Shown: positions 9,269 to 17,565 of the stretch, piece after piece | Numbering within the stretch: the stretch's first letter is position 1 | How the letters are laid out: every line of letters begins with the position of its first letter | From: Sva-07 sp963774765 | Lineage (GTDB): Bacteria; Actinomycetota; Acidimicrobiia; Acidimicrobiales; Ilumatobacteraceae | NCBI GenBank assembly: GCA_963774765.1 | Contig: CAVZGP010000009.1 | Span: 744,001-808,000 of the forward strand | Reading direction: 5' to 3' | DNA length: 64,000 nucleotides | Made by a program: the position numbers and the translations under genes | Notes under the pieces: model-generated | Seen by the model: only the letters and a program-made list of their open reading frames with translations | Database searches by the model: none | Told to the model about the DNA's origin: nothing

Positions 9269-10798
9269 ATGGTCGCCAACCCATGGAACGACGCGCTCCT
9301 CGTGACAGGTCGTCTCGACGAGCACGGCGCCGCTGAGGTCATGCGAACCGCCGAGTCGGGCGCCAGCGTGCTCATTGCGATCGAGCCCGCCGACGAGGTG
9401 GCCGCCGCCATCGCCGGAGTCACCGTCGCGTCTGATCTGCCCGCGACCGAGTGGTTCGTCACGCTCTCCGACGTCTCGGCGGCCACCCGTCTCGATCGCG
9501 AAGTGCCCATCAGCACACCGCTGCGCACGCTCGCACCGCTCGACGGCGGGATCGAGGTGGCCGCGACCACGAGCGTGCACTTCGTCCATCACCCGACGAT
9601 CACCGTACGCAGCGTCGGCGCCGGACGGATCGTCGCCACGGGTATTGCCGACCTCGACGAACTTCGACGACACCCAACCTTGGCAAGCTTCGTCGCCCGC
9701 CTGCTCGCCCCACCGGAGGCGACACGAACCACCGACCTCGGCGTCGGCATCGTCGGTTACGGGCCGTTCGGGGCGATGGGGTACCTCCACGGCCTCGCCG
9801 CCACCGAGACCGAGGGTCTCGCGCTCGTTGCCGCCGCCGATTCCGTCAGCGACCGGCTGGTGGCGGCACGCGCCGACTTCCCCGATCTCGTCACTCACGA
9901 CTCGGCCGAGGCACTGGCCGCCGATTCCGATGTCGACATCGCGATCGTCGCGACGCCGCCGGTACTGCACGCCGAACTCGCACTGGCCCTGCTTCGCGCC
10001 GGCAAGCACGTCGTGATCGAGAAGCCGATGTGCCTGCGCCGCGCCGACGCGGACCTCATCATCACGACGGCCGCGCAACACGATCGGGTGGTCAGCGTGC
10101 ACCAGAGCCGCCGATGGGACCGCGACTGGCTCGCCGTGCGACACGTCGTCGACACTGGCGAAATCGGCGACGTTTTCAACGTCGAGACGTTCGTCGGTGG
10201 CTTCGAGCATCCGTGTCGCGCCTGGCACTCGGAAGAGTCGATCTCAGGCGGGGCGATCTACGACTGGGGTTCGCACCACGTCGACTGGATCCTGCAGCTC
10301 CACGGATCGTCGCCTGCCCGAGTGCTGTGCAGCGCCCACCACCGCGTCTGGCACGACACCACCAACGCCGACCAGCTCAGTGTGTGGATGCAGTGGGAAG
10401 ACGGCCGCGAGGCCACGTTCCGCCAGAGCGACGTGTGCGCCATCCGTCGCCCGAAATACCACGTCGAAGGCACCCGCGGCACGATCGAGGGCCGCTATCG
10501 CCCGGTGATCTCCGACCGGATCGTGCCCGGCCGCGGCCACGTCGCCGACGTGTCACACCACGCCGAGGCGCCCGTCGAACTCACCGTTGCCACCTACGAC
10601 GGACTCCTCGGCGTGCGCACCTCGACCGTGACACCGGCGCCGAGCCCGGGCTGGGCGTTCCACCGCAACCTTGCCGATCACCTGCTGTTGGGCGAGCCGC
10701 TGGCGGTTCGCCTTGAGCAGTCACGCGACGTCGTGGCCGTCCTCGAAGCGGGCCATCGCTCGGGTGTCAACGGCGGCGAGCTGATCGAGCTCGATTGA
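9269..10798 (+). CDS. Gfo/Idh/MocA oxidoreductase with extra N-terminal domain
   Basis: 509 residues, much longer than the usual 330-380. Residues about 158-509 are a Gfo/Idh/MocA dehydrogenase: NAD(P) loop GIVGYGPFGAMG, the VVIEKPMC motif near residue 250, and a C-terminal barrel with GGAIYDWGSHHVDW. Residues 1-150 form a separate domain with strands such as ATEWFVTLSD and AGRIVATGIADLDEL, resembling ThuA/class I amidotransferase-like folds that pair with such dehydrogenases; this assignment is tentative. First gene of a coupled eight-gene operon; its stop overlaps the next ATG. Likely oxidises a sugar, inositol or related polyol. Confidence 0.8.
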   Translation: MVANPWNDALLVTGRLDEHGAAEVMRTAESGASVLIAIEPADEVAAAIAGVTVASDLPATEWFVTLSDVSAATRLDREVPISTPLRTLAPLDGGIEVAATTSVHFVHHPTITVRSVGAGRIVATGIADLDELRRHPTLASFVARLLAPPEATRTTDLGVGIVGYGPFGAMGYLHGLAATETEGLALVAAADSVSDRLVAARADFPDLVTHDSAEALAADSDVDIAIVATPPVLHAELALALLRAGKHVVIEKPMCLRRADADLIITTAAQHDRVVSVHQSRRWDRDWLAVRHVVDTGEIGDVFNVETFVGGFEHPCRAWHSEESISGGAIYDWGSHHVDWILQLHGSSPARVLCSAHHRVWHDTTNADQLSVWMQWEDGREATFRQSDVCAIRRPKYHVEGTRGTIEGRYRPVISDRIVPGRGHVADVSHHAEAPVELTVATYDGLLGVRTSTVTPAPSPGWAFHRNLADHLLLGEPLAVRLEQSRDVVAVLEAGHRSGVNGGELIELD

Positions 10799-11769
10799 TG
10801 GCCGACCGCGTTGCACCCATCGGCATCGGCGTCATCGGTGCTCGCTCGATGGTGGCCACACGAGCCGTCCTGCCCGCCATCGAGGTCTCCGATCTGGCAC
10901 ACCTCGTCGCAGTGTCGTCGCTCGGCGGTCCAGTTCCGGAACCGTGGGACCACCTCGCGGTCGGCACGTACGACGACGTCATCGCCCATCCCGACGTCGA
11001 GTCCATCTACATCCCGCTCCCCAACGGCATGCACCGCGAGTGGGTCGAGCGCGCCGCCCACGCCGGCAAACACGTTCTGTGTGAGAAGCCGATCGCCCCC
11101 TCTGTCGCGGATGCGGCGTCGATGGCCGCAGCGTGCGACGCCGCCGATGTGCTCCTGGCCGAAGCGTGGATGACCCCGTTCGACGCCCGATGGCGCACTG
11201 CGATCGGCGCCGTGCGCGACGGTCGACTCGGCAATCTGCTCGACATCGACTGCTCGTTCACGTTCACGATCGGCCCCGACGCCGCAGACAACTACCGCTG
11301 GTCACCCGGCCAGGGAGGTGGTGCGCTGCTCGACGTCGGCATCTACTGTCTCGGGCCGATCACCGAGCTCTGGGGCACCGATCCGGACGCCATCGATGCC
11401 ACCGCCCTGTGGCACACCACCGGCGTCGACGCTCGCACGGAGGCGACGTTGTCGTGGACCGACGGGCGCGAGGCGCGCATCCGGTGTTCGTTCGTCGACT
11501 CCGACGAGCAGCGCATCGAGATGGTCGGCGACGCCGCGTCGATGATCATCGATGCCGACGCCCACACCGGTGGCGACAGAGCGCGAAGCTACGTCCTGGC
11601 CGCGACCGACGGTGTGGCAACCATTCCGGTGGTCGCGTCCGATCCGTACCTGGGTATGGTCGATGCGTTCGCCCGGGCAGTCCGCGGCGACGAACCCTGG
11701 CCACGATCCATGACCTCGACGCTCGACATGCTCATGCTGATCGAGCGGATCGCGAGCGCATGTCGGTGA
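10798..11769 (+). CDS. Gfo/Idh/MocA family oxidoreductase
   Basis: 323-residue NAD(P)-dependent dehydrogenase of normal family length. The Rossmann loop is GVIGARSMVATR, and the conserved CEKPIAPS motif holds the catalytic-region lysine; the C-terminal domain has GGGALLDVGIYCLG with the family's DxGxxC/H pattern. The ATG overlaps the preceding stop by one base (TGATG). Two such enzymes in tandem are typical of keto-sugar interconversions where one oxidises and one reduces. Substrate unknown. Confidence 0.85.
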   Translation: MADRVAPIGIGVIGARSMVATRAVLPAIEVSDLAHLVAVSSLGGPVPEPWDHLAVGTYDDVIAHPDVESIYIPLPNGMHREWVERAAHAGKHVLCEKPIAPSVADAASMAAACDAADVLLAEAWMTPFDARWRTAIGAVRDGRLGNLLDIDCSFTFTIGPDAADNYRWSPGQGGGALLDVGIYCLGPITELWGTDPDAIDATALWHTTGVDARTEATLSWTDGREARIRCSFVDSDEQRIEMVGDAASMIIDADAHTGGDRARSYVLAATDGVATIPVVASDPYLGMVDAFARAVRGDEPWPRSMTSTLDMLMLIERIASACR

Positions 11770-12671
11770 TCGGCGGCGAGCCCGACATCCGTCCCCGCCA
11801 CGAGTGGCATGTGCTCGGATCGGGCGTCGAACTCCACGCGGTGCACTGGGCACCTCCCGAACAGACGTCGAACGGAACGGTTCCCTTTCTCCTCGTGCAT
11901 GGTTTGGCCTCGAATGCCCGGCTGTGGGACGGGGTCGCCAGACACGTGGCACGACGCGGTCACCACGTCGTTGCCGTCGACCAGCGCGGCCACGGTCGCT
12001 CGTCGAAGCCGGACGATGGCTACGACATGACCACCGTGGCAGACGACCTGCGCCTCCTGATCGACGACCTCGGATGGAAACGCCCGGCGGTCGCCGGCCA
12101 GTCGTGGGGTGGCAACGTCGTACTCGAACTGGGGTGGTCGCATCCCGACGCCGTGTCGATGATCGCATGCGTCGACGGCGGCTTCATCGATCTCGCACGA
12201 CGGTTCCCGAACTGGGACGACGCGGCGTCCGCCCTCGCTCCCCCACGACTCGCCGGCACGCCGGTCGCCGACATCGTGCGCTGGCTCGAGACGTCGGCCG
12301 CCGACTGGCCCGAGGCAGGCAGGAAGGGCACGCTGGCCAACTTCGAGGTGCGAGACGACGGCACGATCGCCCCCTGGCTCACCTTCGACCGACACCTCGT
12401 CGTGTTGCGCGGCCTGTGGGAGCACCAGCCGTCGAGCCGCTACCCCGACGTGCAGGTGCCGACGCTGCTGATCGGGGCGGACACCGGCGACGTCGCTTGG
12501 AGCGCGTCGAAGCACGAGGCGGTCGACCAGGCGATCGATGCCCTGCCGTGCGGGCGGGCGGTCTGGTTCAGCCCGGCGCACCACGACGTTCACGCCCAAC
12601 AGCCCGACGCGGTCGGCGACCTGTTGCGACGCGCTGCGACCGATCCCACCTTCTTCTCGGAGACACCGTGA
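11760..12671 (+). CDS. alpha/beta hydrolase
   Basis: 303 residues. Oxyanion-side motif FLLVHGLASNARLWD, nucleophile elbow AGQSWGGNV (Ser), acid in the LLIGADTGD region and a catalytic His candidate in FSPAHHDVHA. Overlaps the preceding oxidoreductase by 10 bp and the following gene by four, so it belongs to the operon. An esterase, lactonase or C-C hydrolase role on the operon's substrate is plausible; a lactonase would fit a sugar dehydrogenase product. No secretion signal. Confidence 0.8.
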   Translation: MSVIGGEPDIRPRHEWHVLGSGVELHAVHWAPPEQTSNGTVPFLLVHGLASNARLWDGVARHVARRGHHVVAVDQRGHGRSSKPDDGYDMTTVADDLRLLIDDLGWKRPAVAGQSWGGNVVLELGWSHPDAVSMIACVDGGFIDLARRFPNWDDAASALAPPRLAGTPVADIVRWLETSAADWPEAGRKGTLANFEVRDDGTIAPWLTFDRHLVVLRGLWEHQPSSRYPDVQVPTLLIGADTGDVAWSASKHEAVDQAIDALPCGRAVWFSPAHHDVHAQQPDAVGDLLRRAATDPTFFSETP

Positions 12672-13951
12672 GCGTCCCGCGCATCCTCGCAATCATGGGT
12701 TCAGGCGAAACCGCGCCGACCATGAACGCCCCACACCGGGCGATCTTCGAGCGGCTCGGACCCGACGTCGACGCCGTGTTGCTCGACACGCCCTTCGGGT
12801 TCCAGGAGAACGCTCCGATCCTGGCCGCGAAGGCAATCGAGTACTTCCACGAAGCGATCGGTCGCCGCGTCGCGGCGGCGGGGCTGACTCGCACCGACAC
12901 GGGCGACACGGTCGCCGTCGAACGAGGCGTGGCGAAGGTGCGGTCGGCAGATTGGGTGTTCGCCGGTCCCGGCAGTCCGACGTTCGCGCTCGAGCAATGG
13001 CGCACGACACCGGTGCCCGACGCAATCGCCGAGAAGCTGCGATCCGGTGGCGCCGTCGTGTTCTCGTCCGCGGCGGCGCTCACGTTGGGCAAGGTGACGG
13101 TGCCCGTCTACGAGATCTACAAGGTCGGCCTCGACCCGTACTGGCTGGATGGACTCGACGCGCTCGCCGAGGTCGGATTGAACGTGGCGGTGATCCCCCA
13201 CTACGACAACGCCGAGGGCGGCAACCACGACACACGCTTCTGCTATCTCGGCGAGCGCCGCCTGGCGATGCTCGAGCCAGAACTGCCGGAGGGATGTTTC
13301 GTGCTCGGCATCGACGAGCACACCGGTGTGGTGATGGACCTCGACGCCGACACCGCCGACATCGTCGGCAAGGGCGCGGTCACCATCCGCCGCGACGGCC
13401 ACTCCCTCCGCCTCGAGTCCGGCCAGACCATCCCGATCGACGTCCTCCGTGCGGGCGCCGATGTCTCCATTTCCAACGCTCCGGGGTCAGACCTTGGTCT
13501 GACCCCTGGCCAAAGTGCAAGCGGCACAGGGAAAGGAGCCTTGAGAGACTCAACCCCCACCTCCCTCGCCGCAACAGCGAAACTCCACGAAGCCCGGTTC
13601 GACGAAGCCCTCGATGCCCGCGATGCCGATGGTGCGGTTGCCGCGATCCTGCAGCTCGAATCGGCGATCGTCGACTGGTCGCGCGACACCCTCCAGTCCG
13701 ACGACGTCGATCGGGCACGCGCCGCCCTGCGCTCGATGATCGTCCGGCTCGGCGCCGCGGCGACCGAGGGCGTGCGTGACCTGCGCGACGTACTCGGCCC
13801 GGTGGTCGAGGCCGCGCTCGCGGCCCGCGTCGTCGCCCGATCGGAGAAGGCGTTCGCCGTGTCCGACGCCATCCGCGATCAGCTCGCGGAGGCCGGGATC
13901 GAGGTCCGCGACACCCCGCATGGGACAGAGTGGATGGTCGCCGATGAGTGA
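12668..13951 (+). CDS. peptidase S51/cyanophycinase-like protein fused to CysS-type C-terminal domain
   Basis: 427 residues. Residues 1 to about 265 resemble the S51/type 1 amidotransferase-like fold: ILAIMGSGETAPTM, FAGPGSPTFALEQW and VVFSSAAALTLG, where the Ser-Ser replaces the GxSAG nucleophile elbow. Residues about 290-427 match the helical DALR region and C-terminal end of cysteinyl-tRNA synthetase: FDEALDARDADGAVAAI, and SDAIRDQLAEAGIEVRDTP. The joining linker (about 272-280) is encoded by a 24-bp palindrome. No aminoacylation core is present. GTG start overlapping the previous stop; the stop overlaps the next ATG by 8 bp. Confidence 0.75.
   Translation: MSVPRILAIMGSGETAPTMNAPHRAIFERLGPDVDAVLLDTPFGFQENAPILAAKAIEYFHEAIGRRVAAAGLTRTDTGDTVAVERGVAKVRSADWVFAGPGSPTFALEQWRTTPVPDAIAEKLRSGGAVVFSSAAALTLGKVTVPVYEIYKVGLDPYWLDGLDALAEVGLNVAVIPHYDNAEGGNHDTRFCYLGERRLAMLEPELPEGCFVLGIDEHTGVVMDLDADTADIVGKGAVTIRRDGHSLRLESGQTIPIDVLRAGADVSISNAPGSDLGLTPGQSASGTGKGALRDSTPTSLAATAKLHEARFDEALDARDADGAVAAILQLESAIVDWSRDTLQSDDVDRARAALRSMIVRLGAAATEGVRDLRDVLGPVVEAALAARVVARSEKAFAVSDAIRDQLAEAGIEVRDTPHGTEWMVADE
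13483..13506. repeat. 24-bp palindrome inside a coding region
   Basis: GGGGTCAGACC, two bases (TT), GGTCTGACCCC. It falls in frame in the linker between the two domains of the S51-CysS fusion. The GGGGTCAGACC core is shared with the intergenic palindromes at 17535-17565 and 22496-22512, so this looks like a copy of the same element within a gene. Confidence 0.75.
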
Positions 13952-15089
13952 CGTCGCGATCCGTCTGACAAACGTCACCAAGGAGTTCGACGGTGCGTCG
14001 GGCGCAGCGGTCGACGACCTGTCGCTCGACATCGAGAGCGGCACCATCGTGGCCCTCCTCGGCCCGTCGGGCTGCGGCAAGACGACCACGCTGCGGATGA
14101 TCAACCGGCTGATCGAGCCGACCTCGGGCACGATCGAGATCAACGGTGTCGACGTGATGAGCCAGTCGCCTCAGGAGCTGCGACGCGGCATCGGCTACGT
14201 GATCCAGCAAGTCGGTCTCTTCCCCCATCGCACGATCGCCAGCAACATCGCAACCGTGCCGAAGATGCTCGGTTGGGACAAATCGCGGAGCGCAGAGCGC
14301 GTCGAGGAGCTGACCACGCTGGTCGGCCTCGATCATGAGCTGCTCGACCGCTATCCCGACGAGCTGTCGGGCGGCCAGCAGCAACGAGTCGGCGTCGCTC
14401 GGGCGCTGGCCGCCGATCCCCCGGTGCTGTTGATGGACGAACCGTTCGGCGCCGTCGACCCGATCGTGCGTGGACGACTCCAGGACGAGCTGCTCTCGCT
14501 GCAGAACGCGGTCAGCAAGACGATCGTGCTCGTCACCCACGATGTCGACGAGGCACTACGGGTCGCCGACCGGATCGCGCTGATGAACGTCGGCGGAATC
14601 ATCGAGCAACTGTCCACTCCCGACGAACTGATGCGGGCGCCCGCGAACGACTTCGTGAGGAGTTTTGTCGGCGAGGACCGCGGGCTCCGACGGCTGGCAC
14701 TGAACACGGTTTCGGCCCTCCGTTTCCACCAGGGCCCTGTCGTTTCCGTCGGCGCCACATTCGACGAGGCCGAGCAGGCCATGGCCGCGGAAGCCAGCGA
14801 CTGGCTGGGGGTCACGGTCGACGGACGATTTGCCGGCTGGACACGTAGCGAAGACGTCCGGGCGGCCCGCGCCAACGGCACCGAGCTGCGCGACGTCCAG
14901 CGTTTCCAACCGATCGCTCAGGTCGAGCCGACGAGCACGCTGCGTGCCGCCATGGAGCTGATCATGTCCTCGAACTCGTCCGTGGCGGTCATCAACAACG
15001 GCGGACAGTTCGCCGGCGTGATCACCCTCGAGGACATCCGCCGCGCGCTCTCCAGTGCCGACATCGAAACGGCTGACGGCACGGCGTGA
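13944..15089 (+). CDS. osmoprotectant-type ABC transporter ATPase with CBS region (OpuCA/OpuBA-like)
   Basis: 381 residues. ATPase domain with Walker A GPSGCGKTT, Q-loop in IQQVGLFPH, signature LSGGQQQR, Walker B LLMDEPFGAVDP and H-loop VTHDVDEA. The C-terminal 130 residues hold one clear CBS-like segment (PTSTLRAAMELIMSSNSS … GVITLEDIRRAL) and a degenerate first one; CBS domains in this family sense ionic strength or nucleotides. With the next three genes it forms a full quaternary-amine/glycine-betaine-family importer. Start ATG 13944 overlaps the upstream gene. Confidence 0.85.
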   Translation: MSDVAIRLTNVTKEFDGASGAAVDDLSLDIESGTIVALLGPSGCGKTTTLRMINRLIEPTSGTIEINGVDVMSQSPQELRRGIGYVIQQVGLFPHRTIASNIATVPKMLGWDKSRSAERVEELTTLVGLDHELLDRYPDELSGGQQQRVGVARALAADPPVLLMDEPFGAVDPIVRGRLQDELLSLQNAVSKTIVLVTHDVDEALRVADRIALMNVGGIIEQLSTPDELMRAPANDFVRSFVGEDRGLRRLALNTVSALRFHQGPVVSVGATFDEAEQAMAAEASDWLGVTVDGRFAGWTRSEDVRAARANGTELRDVQRFQPIAQVEPTSTLRAAMELIMSSNSSVAVINNGGQFAGVITLEDIRRALSSADIETADGTA

Positions 15090-15787
15090 GTTCCCGACCG
15101 AACGCATCGCTGGTCGCCGAGGCGACCAATCCCATCATCCGCTGGGAGTGGGTGGTCGAGGAATGGGACCAGGTCTGGGACGCGATCGTCGAGCACCTGA
15201 TCCTCACGATGTTGGCAATGCTGCTGGGGCTGGTCGTGTCTGCGATTCTCGCGGCGATTGCGCTGCGCTTCCGGTGGACGATGACACCGATCACCGCCAC
15301 GACCAGCCTGATCTACACGCTGCCGAGCGTCGCGTTGTTCGCGCTGCTCGCACCGGTGTTCGGGAACCTGTCGCGCTGGACCGCGGTCCTGCCGCTGGCG
15401 GCGTACACGCTGTTGATCCTGGTGACGAACATCGTGGCCGGGTTCCAGGCGGTGCCGCCATCGGTGCGTGACGCCGCTGACGGGATGGGGATGAGCGGAG
15501 CGCGGCGCGTCCGGTCCGTCGACCTGCCGCTCGCCCTGCCCTACATCCTGACCGGGATCCGCATCGCCGCCGTGTCGACCGTCGGTCTGGTGACCGTCGC
15601 CGCGATCATCGGCCAGGGAGGCCTGGGCCGATTGATCTTCAGCGGTCTCCGCCGCGCATTCTGGACACCGATGACGGTCGGCGCCTCGCTGTCGATCGCG
15701 CTTGCCCTGGTCATCGACGCCTTGATCATTCTCGTGGGACTGTGGCTCGTTCCATGGCAGCGACGGCGCAAGGCGGCAACGAGATGA
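15086..15787 (+). CDS. osmoprotectant-type ABC transporter permease 1
   Basis: 233 residues, with five or six membrane segments and the inner-membrane-component EAA-like loop DAADGMGMSGARRVRSVDLP followed by LPYILTGIRIA. The GTG start overlaps the ATPase stop (GTGA) and its own stop overlaps the next ATG. Pairs with the following permease to form a heterodimeric channel. Confidence 0.85.
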   Translation: MSSRPNASLVAEATNPIIRWEWVVEEWDQVWDAIVEHLILTMLAMLLGLVVSAILAAIALRFRWTMTPITATTSLIYTLPSVALFALLAPVFGNLSRWTAVLPLAAYTLLILVTNIVAGFQAVPPSVRDAADGMGMSGARRVRSVDLPLALPYILTGIRIAAVSTVGLVTVAAIIGQGGLGRLIFSGLRRAFWTPMTVGASLSIALALVIDALIILVGLWLVPWQRRRKAATR

Positions 15788-16533
15788 TCGCCGCGATCGC
15801 CGTAGCGCGGCCGACGCAGACCGCTGTGCCACGCGACATCGGCTTCTTCGAGTGGTTCCTCGACCCCGAAACGTGGACCGGCCCCGACGGAATCCTCGCG
15901 TCGCTCCTCGACACGGTGATCCTGTGCGCAGCGGTGACGCTCGTCGCTGTGGCCGTGTCCGTACCGACGGCCGCACTGCTCGCCCATCTGCGACGGGCCG
16001 AGGTCTCGAGTACGTGGCTGGTGAGCATCAGCCGCGCCATTCCGACCTTCGCGATCGCAGCGCTGCTCGTGCCCTGGTCGCTGGAACGCGGCTGGGGGTT
16101 CGAGCCCTGGCCGATCTTCATCGCCTTGTTCCTGCTGGCGGTGGTGCCTATCTACCTGAACACCTACACCGCGATCCGTCAGCAACCGGAGGGCACTGTC
16201 GAGGCCGCCCGCGCGCTCGGGTACCCCGAGCGGTCGATCCTGACGAAGGTGGAGTTCGCGTTGGCGTCGTCGCTGATCCTCGCCGGGATCCGCGTGGCGG
16301 CAATCCAGGTCGTCGCGACCGAGCCGATCCGGGCATTTCTCGGCGGTGACGGTCTGGGACGCTATGTTCGTGACGGGTTCGGGCAGAACAACAACACGCT
16401 CGTCATCGGTGGGATCGTTCTCATCGGTGGGCTCGCCGCCCTCACGGGGTTGACATTCGTGGCGCTGGAAAGACTCGTGCTGCCGAACGGCGTTCGCCGA
16501 CTCGCTCGACAACAAGGAGACAAACAACCATGA
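15784..16533 (+). CDS. osmoprotectant-type ABC transporter permease 2
   Basis: 249 residues from the ATG at 15784 (ATGA overlap), preferred to an in-frame GTG/ATG region 30-40 bp earlier. Membrane segments flank the EAA-like loop EAARALGYPERSILTKVEF and the downstream LILAGIRVAAIQVVATEP. Partner of the preceding permease. Confidence 0.85.
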   Translation: MIAAIAVARPTQTAVPRDIGFFEWFLDPETWTGPDGILASLLDTVILCAAVTLVAVAVSVPTAALLAHLRRAEVSSTWLVSISRAIPTFAIAALLVPWSLERGWGFEPWPIFIALFLLAVVPIYLNTYTAIRQQPEGTVEAARALGYPERSILTKVEFALASSLILAGIRVAAIQVVATEPIRAFLGGDGLGRYVRDGFGQNNNTLVIGGIVLIGGLAALTGLTFVALERLVLPNGVRRLARQQGDKQP

Positions 16534-17522
16534 CCACTCCCACCACACGACGTCGCGTCGTTCGCCTCCTGGCACCACTCGCCGTGCTCGGTCTCGTCAC
16601 CGCCGCCTGTGGCAGCGATGACGATGCGTCGTCCGACACCGAGCCGGCCTCGACCGACGCGGCAGTCGACAGCACCGAACCCGCCACCTCGGACATGGCC
16701 GACGGTGAGACGATGGACGGCCCGACGATCCAGGTCCGCGGTCAGGACTTCAGCGAGGCGATCACGATCGCCGAGGTGTACGGCCAGTACCTCGAGGCGA
16801 AGGGCTATCCGGTCGAGATCCTGACGCCGGCAGGCTTTCGCACCGAGGCGCTCGACGGCATCCAGAACGGCGACTTCAACCTGATCATCGACTACATCGG
16901 CGGCACCCAGTCGGCGCTCGCACCCGATGCTGCGGCCACCGCTGACGCCGACGAGATCGTCTCCAACATCACCGCACCGATCGAAGCGATCGGGGCGACG
17001 CTGCTCGAGTACTCGTCCGCCGTCGACGGCGATGCGTTCGTCGTGCGCGGCGATTCCGAGGCGTCGACGATCTCGGACGTTGCCGGCCTCGACTACGTGC
17101 TCGGCGCGTCCGCGCAGTGTCCGGAACGTCCGCAGTGCCTGATCGGATTCGAGGATCCCGAGATCTACGGGATCACGTTCGCCGATTTCGTGACCCTCGA
17201 GTTCGGCCCACTGCTCGGTGAGGCATTGTCGAACAACGAGGTCGACGCCGTCATCTGGAACACGACCGCACCGCAGATCACCGACCAGGGCTTCAAGGTC
17301 CTCGACGACGACCAGGGTCTGTTCCCGGCCCAGAACATCGCGCCGATCATCCTGACTGCACTCCTCGACGCCTACGGCGACCAGCTCGCGGCGGACATCA
17401 ACGAGCTCAGCGCGATGATCACCACCGACGACCTGCTCGCCTGGAACACCGAGACCGACATCGAGTTCCGCGAGTCCGACGCAGTCGCCACCGAATGGCT
17501 GGAGTCAAAGGGCCTGCTCTGA
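16530..17522 (+). CDS. osmoprotectant-type substrate-binding lipoprotein (OpuAC/ProX-like)
   Basis: 330-residue lipoprotein: signal with LVTAACGSDD lipobox, an Asp/Ser/Thr-rich linker to residue 65, then a QVRGQDFSEAITIAEVYGQY segment typical of glycine-betaine/choline binding proteins. The ligand pocket normally made by four aromatic residues cannot be confirmed by eye, and Tyr/Trp are few, so the ligand may not be a quaternary amine. SD sequence AAGGAG precedes the ATG, which overlaps the permease stop. Last gene of the operon; a palindrome lies 12 bp after the stop. Confidence 0.85.
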   Translation: MTTPTTRRRVVRLLAPLAVLGLVTAACGSDDDASSDTEPASTDAAVDSTEPATSDMADGETMDGPTIQVRGQDFSEAITIAEVYGQYLEAKGYPVEILTPAGFRTEALDGIQNGDFNLIIDYIGGTQSALAPDAAATADADEIVSNITAPIEAIGATLLEYSSAVDGDAFVVRGDSEASTISDVAGLDYVLGASAQCPERPQCLIGFEDPEIYGITFADFVTLEFGPLLGEALSNNEVDAVIWNTTAPQITDQGFKVLDDDQGLFPAQNIAPIILTALLDAYGDQLAADINELSAMITTDDLLAWNTETDIEFRESDAVATEWLESKGLL

Positions 17523-17534
17523 TTTCACCTGGCG

Positions 17535-17565
17535 ATTTCACCAGGGGTCAGACCCCTGGTGAAAT
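17535..17565. terminator. 31-bp perfect palindrome at convergent junction
   Basis: ATTTCACCAGGGGTC, a central A, then the exact complement GACCCCTGGTGAAAT. It lies 12 bp after the binding-protein stop, and the stop codon of the convergent deacetylase (17548-17550) is inside it, so the deacetylase C-terminus (ISPGV) is encoded by the element. Probable bidirectional terminator and member of a repeat family. Confidence 0.7.
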
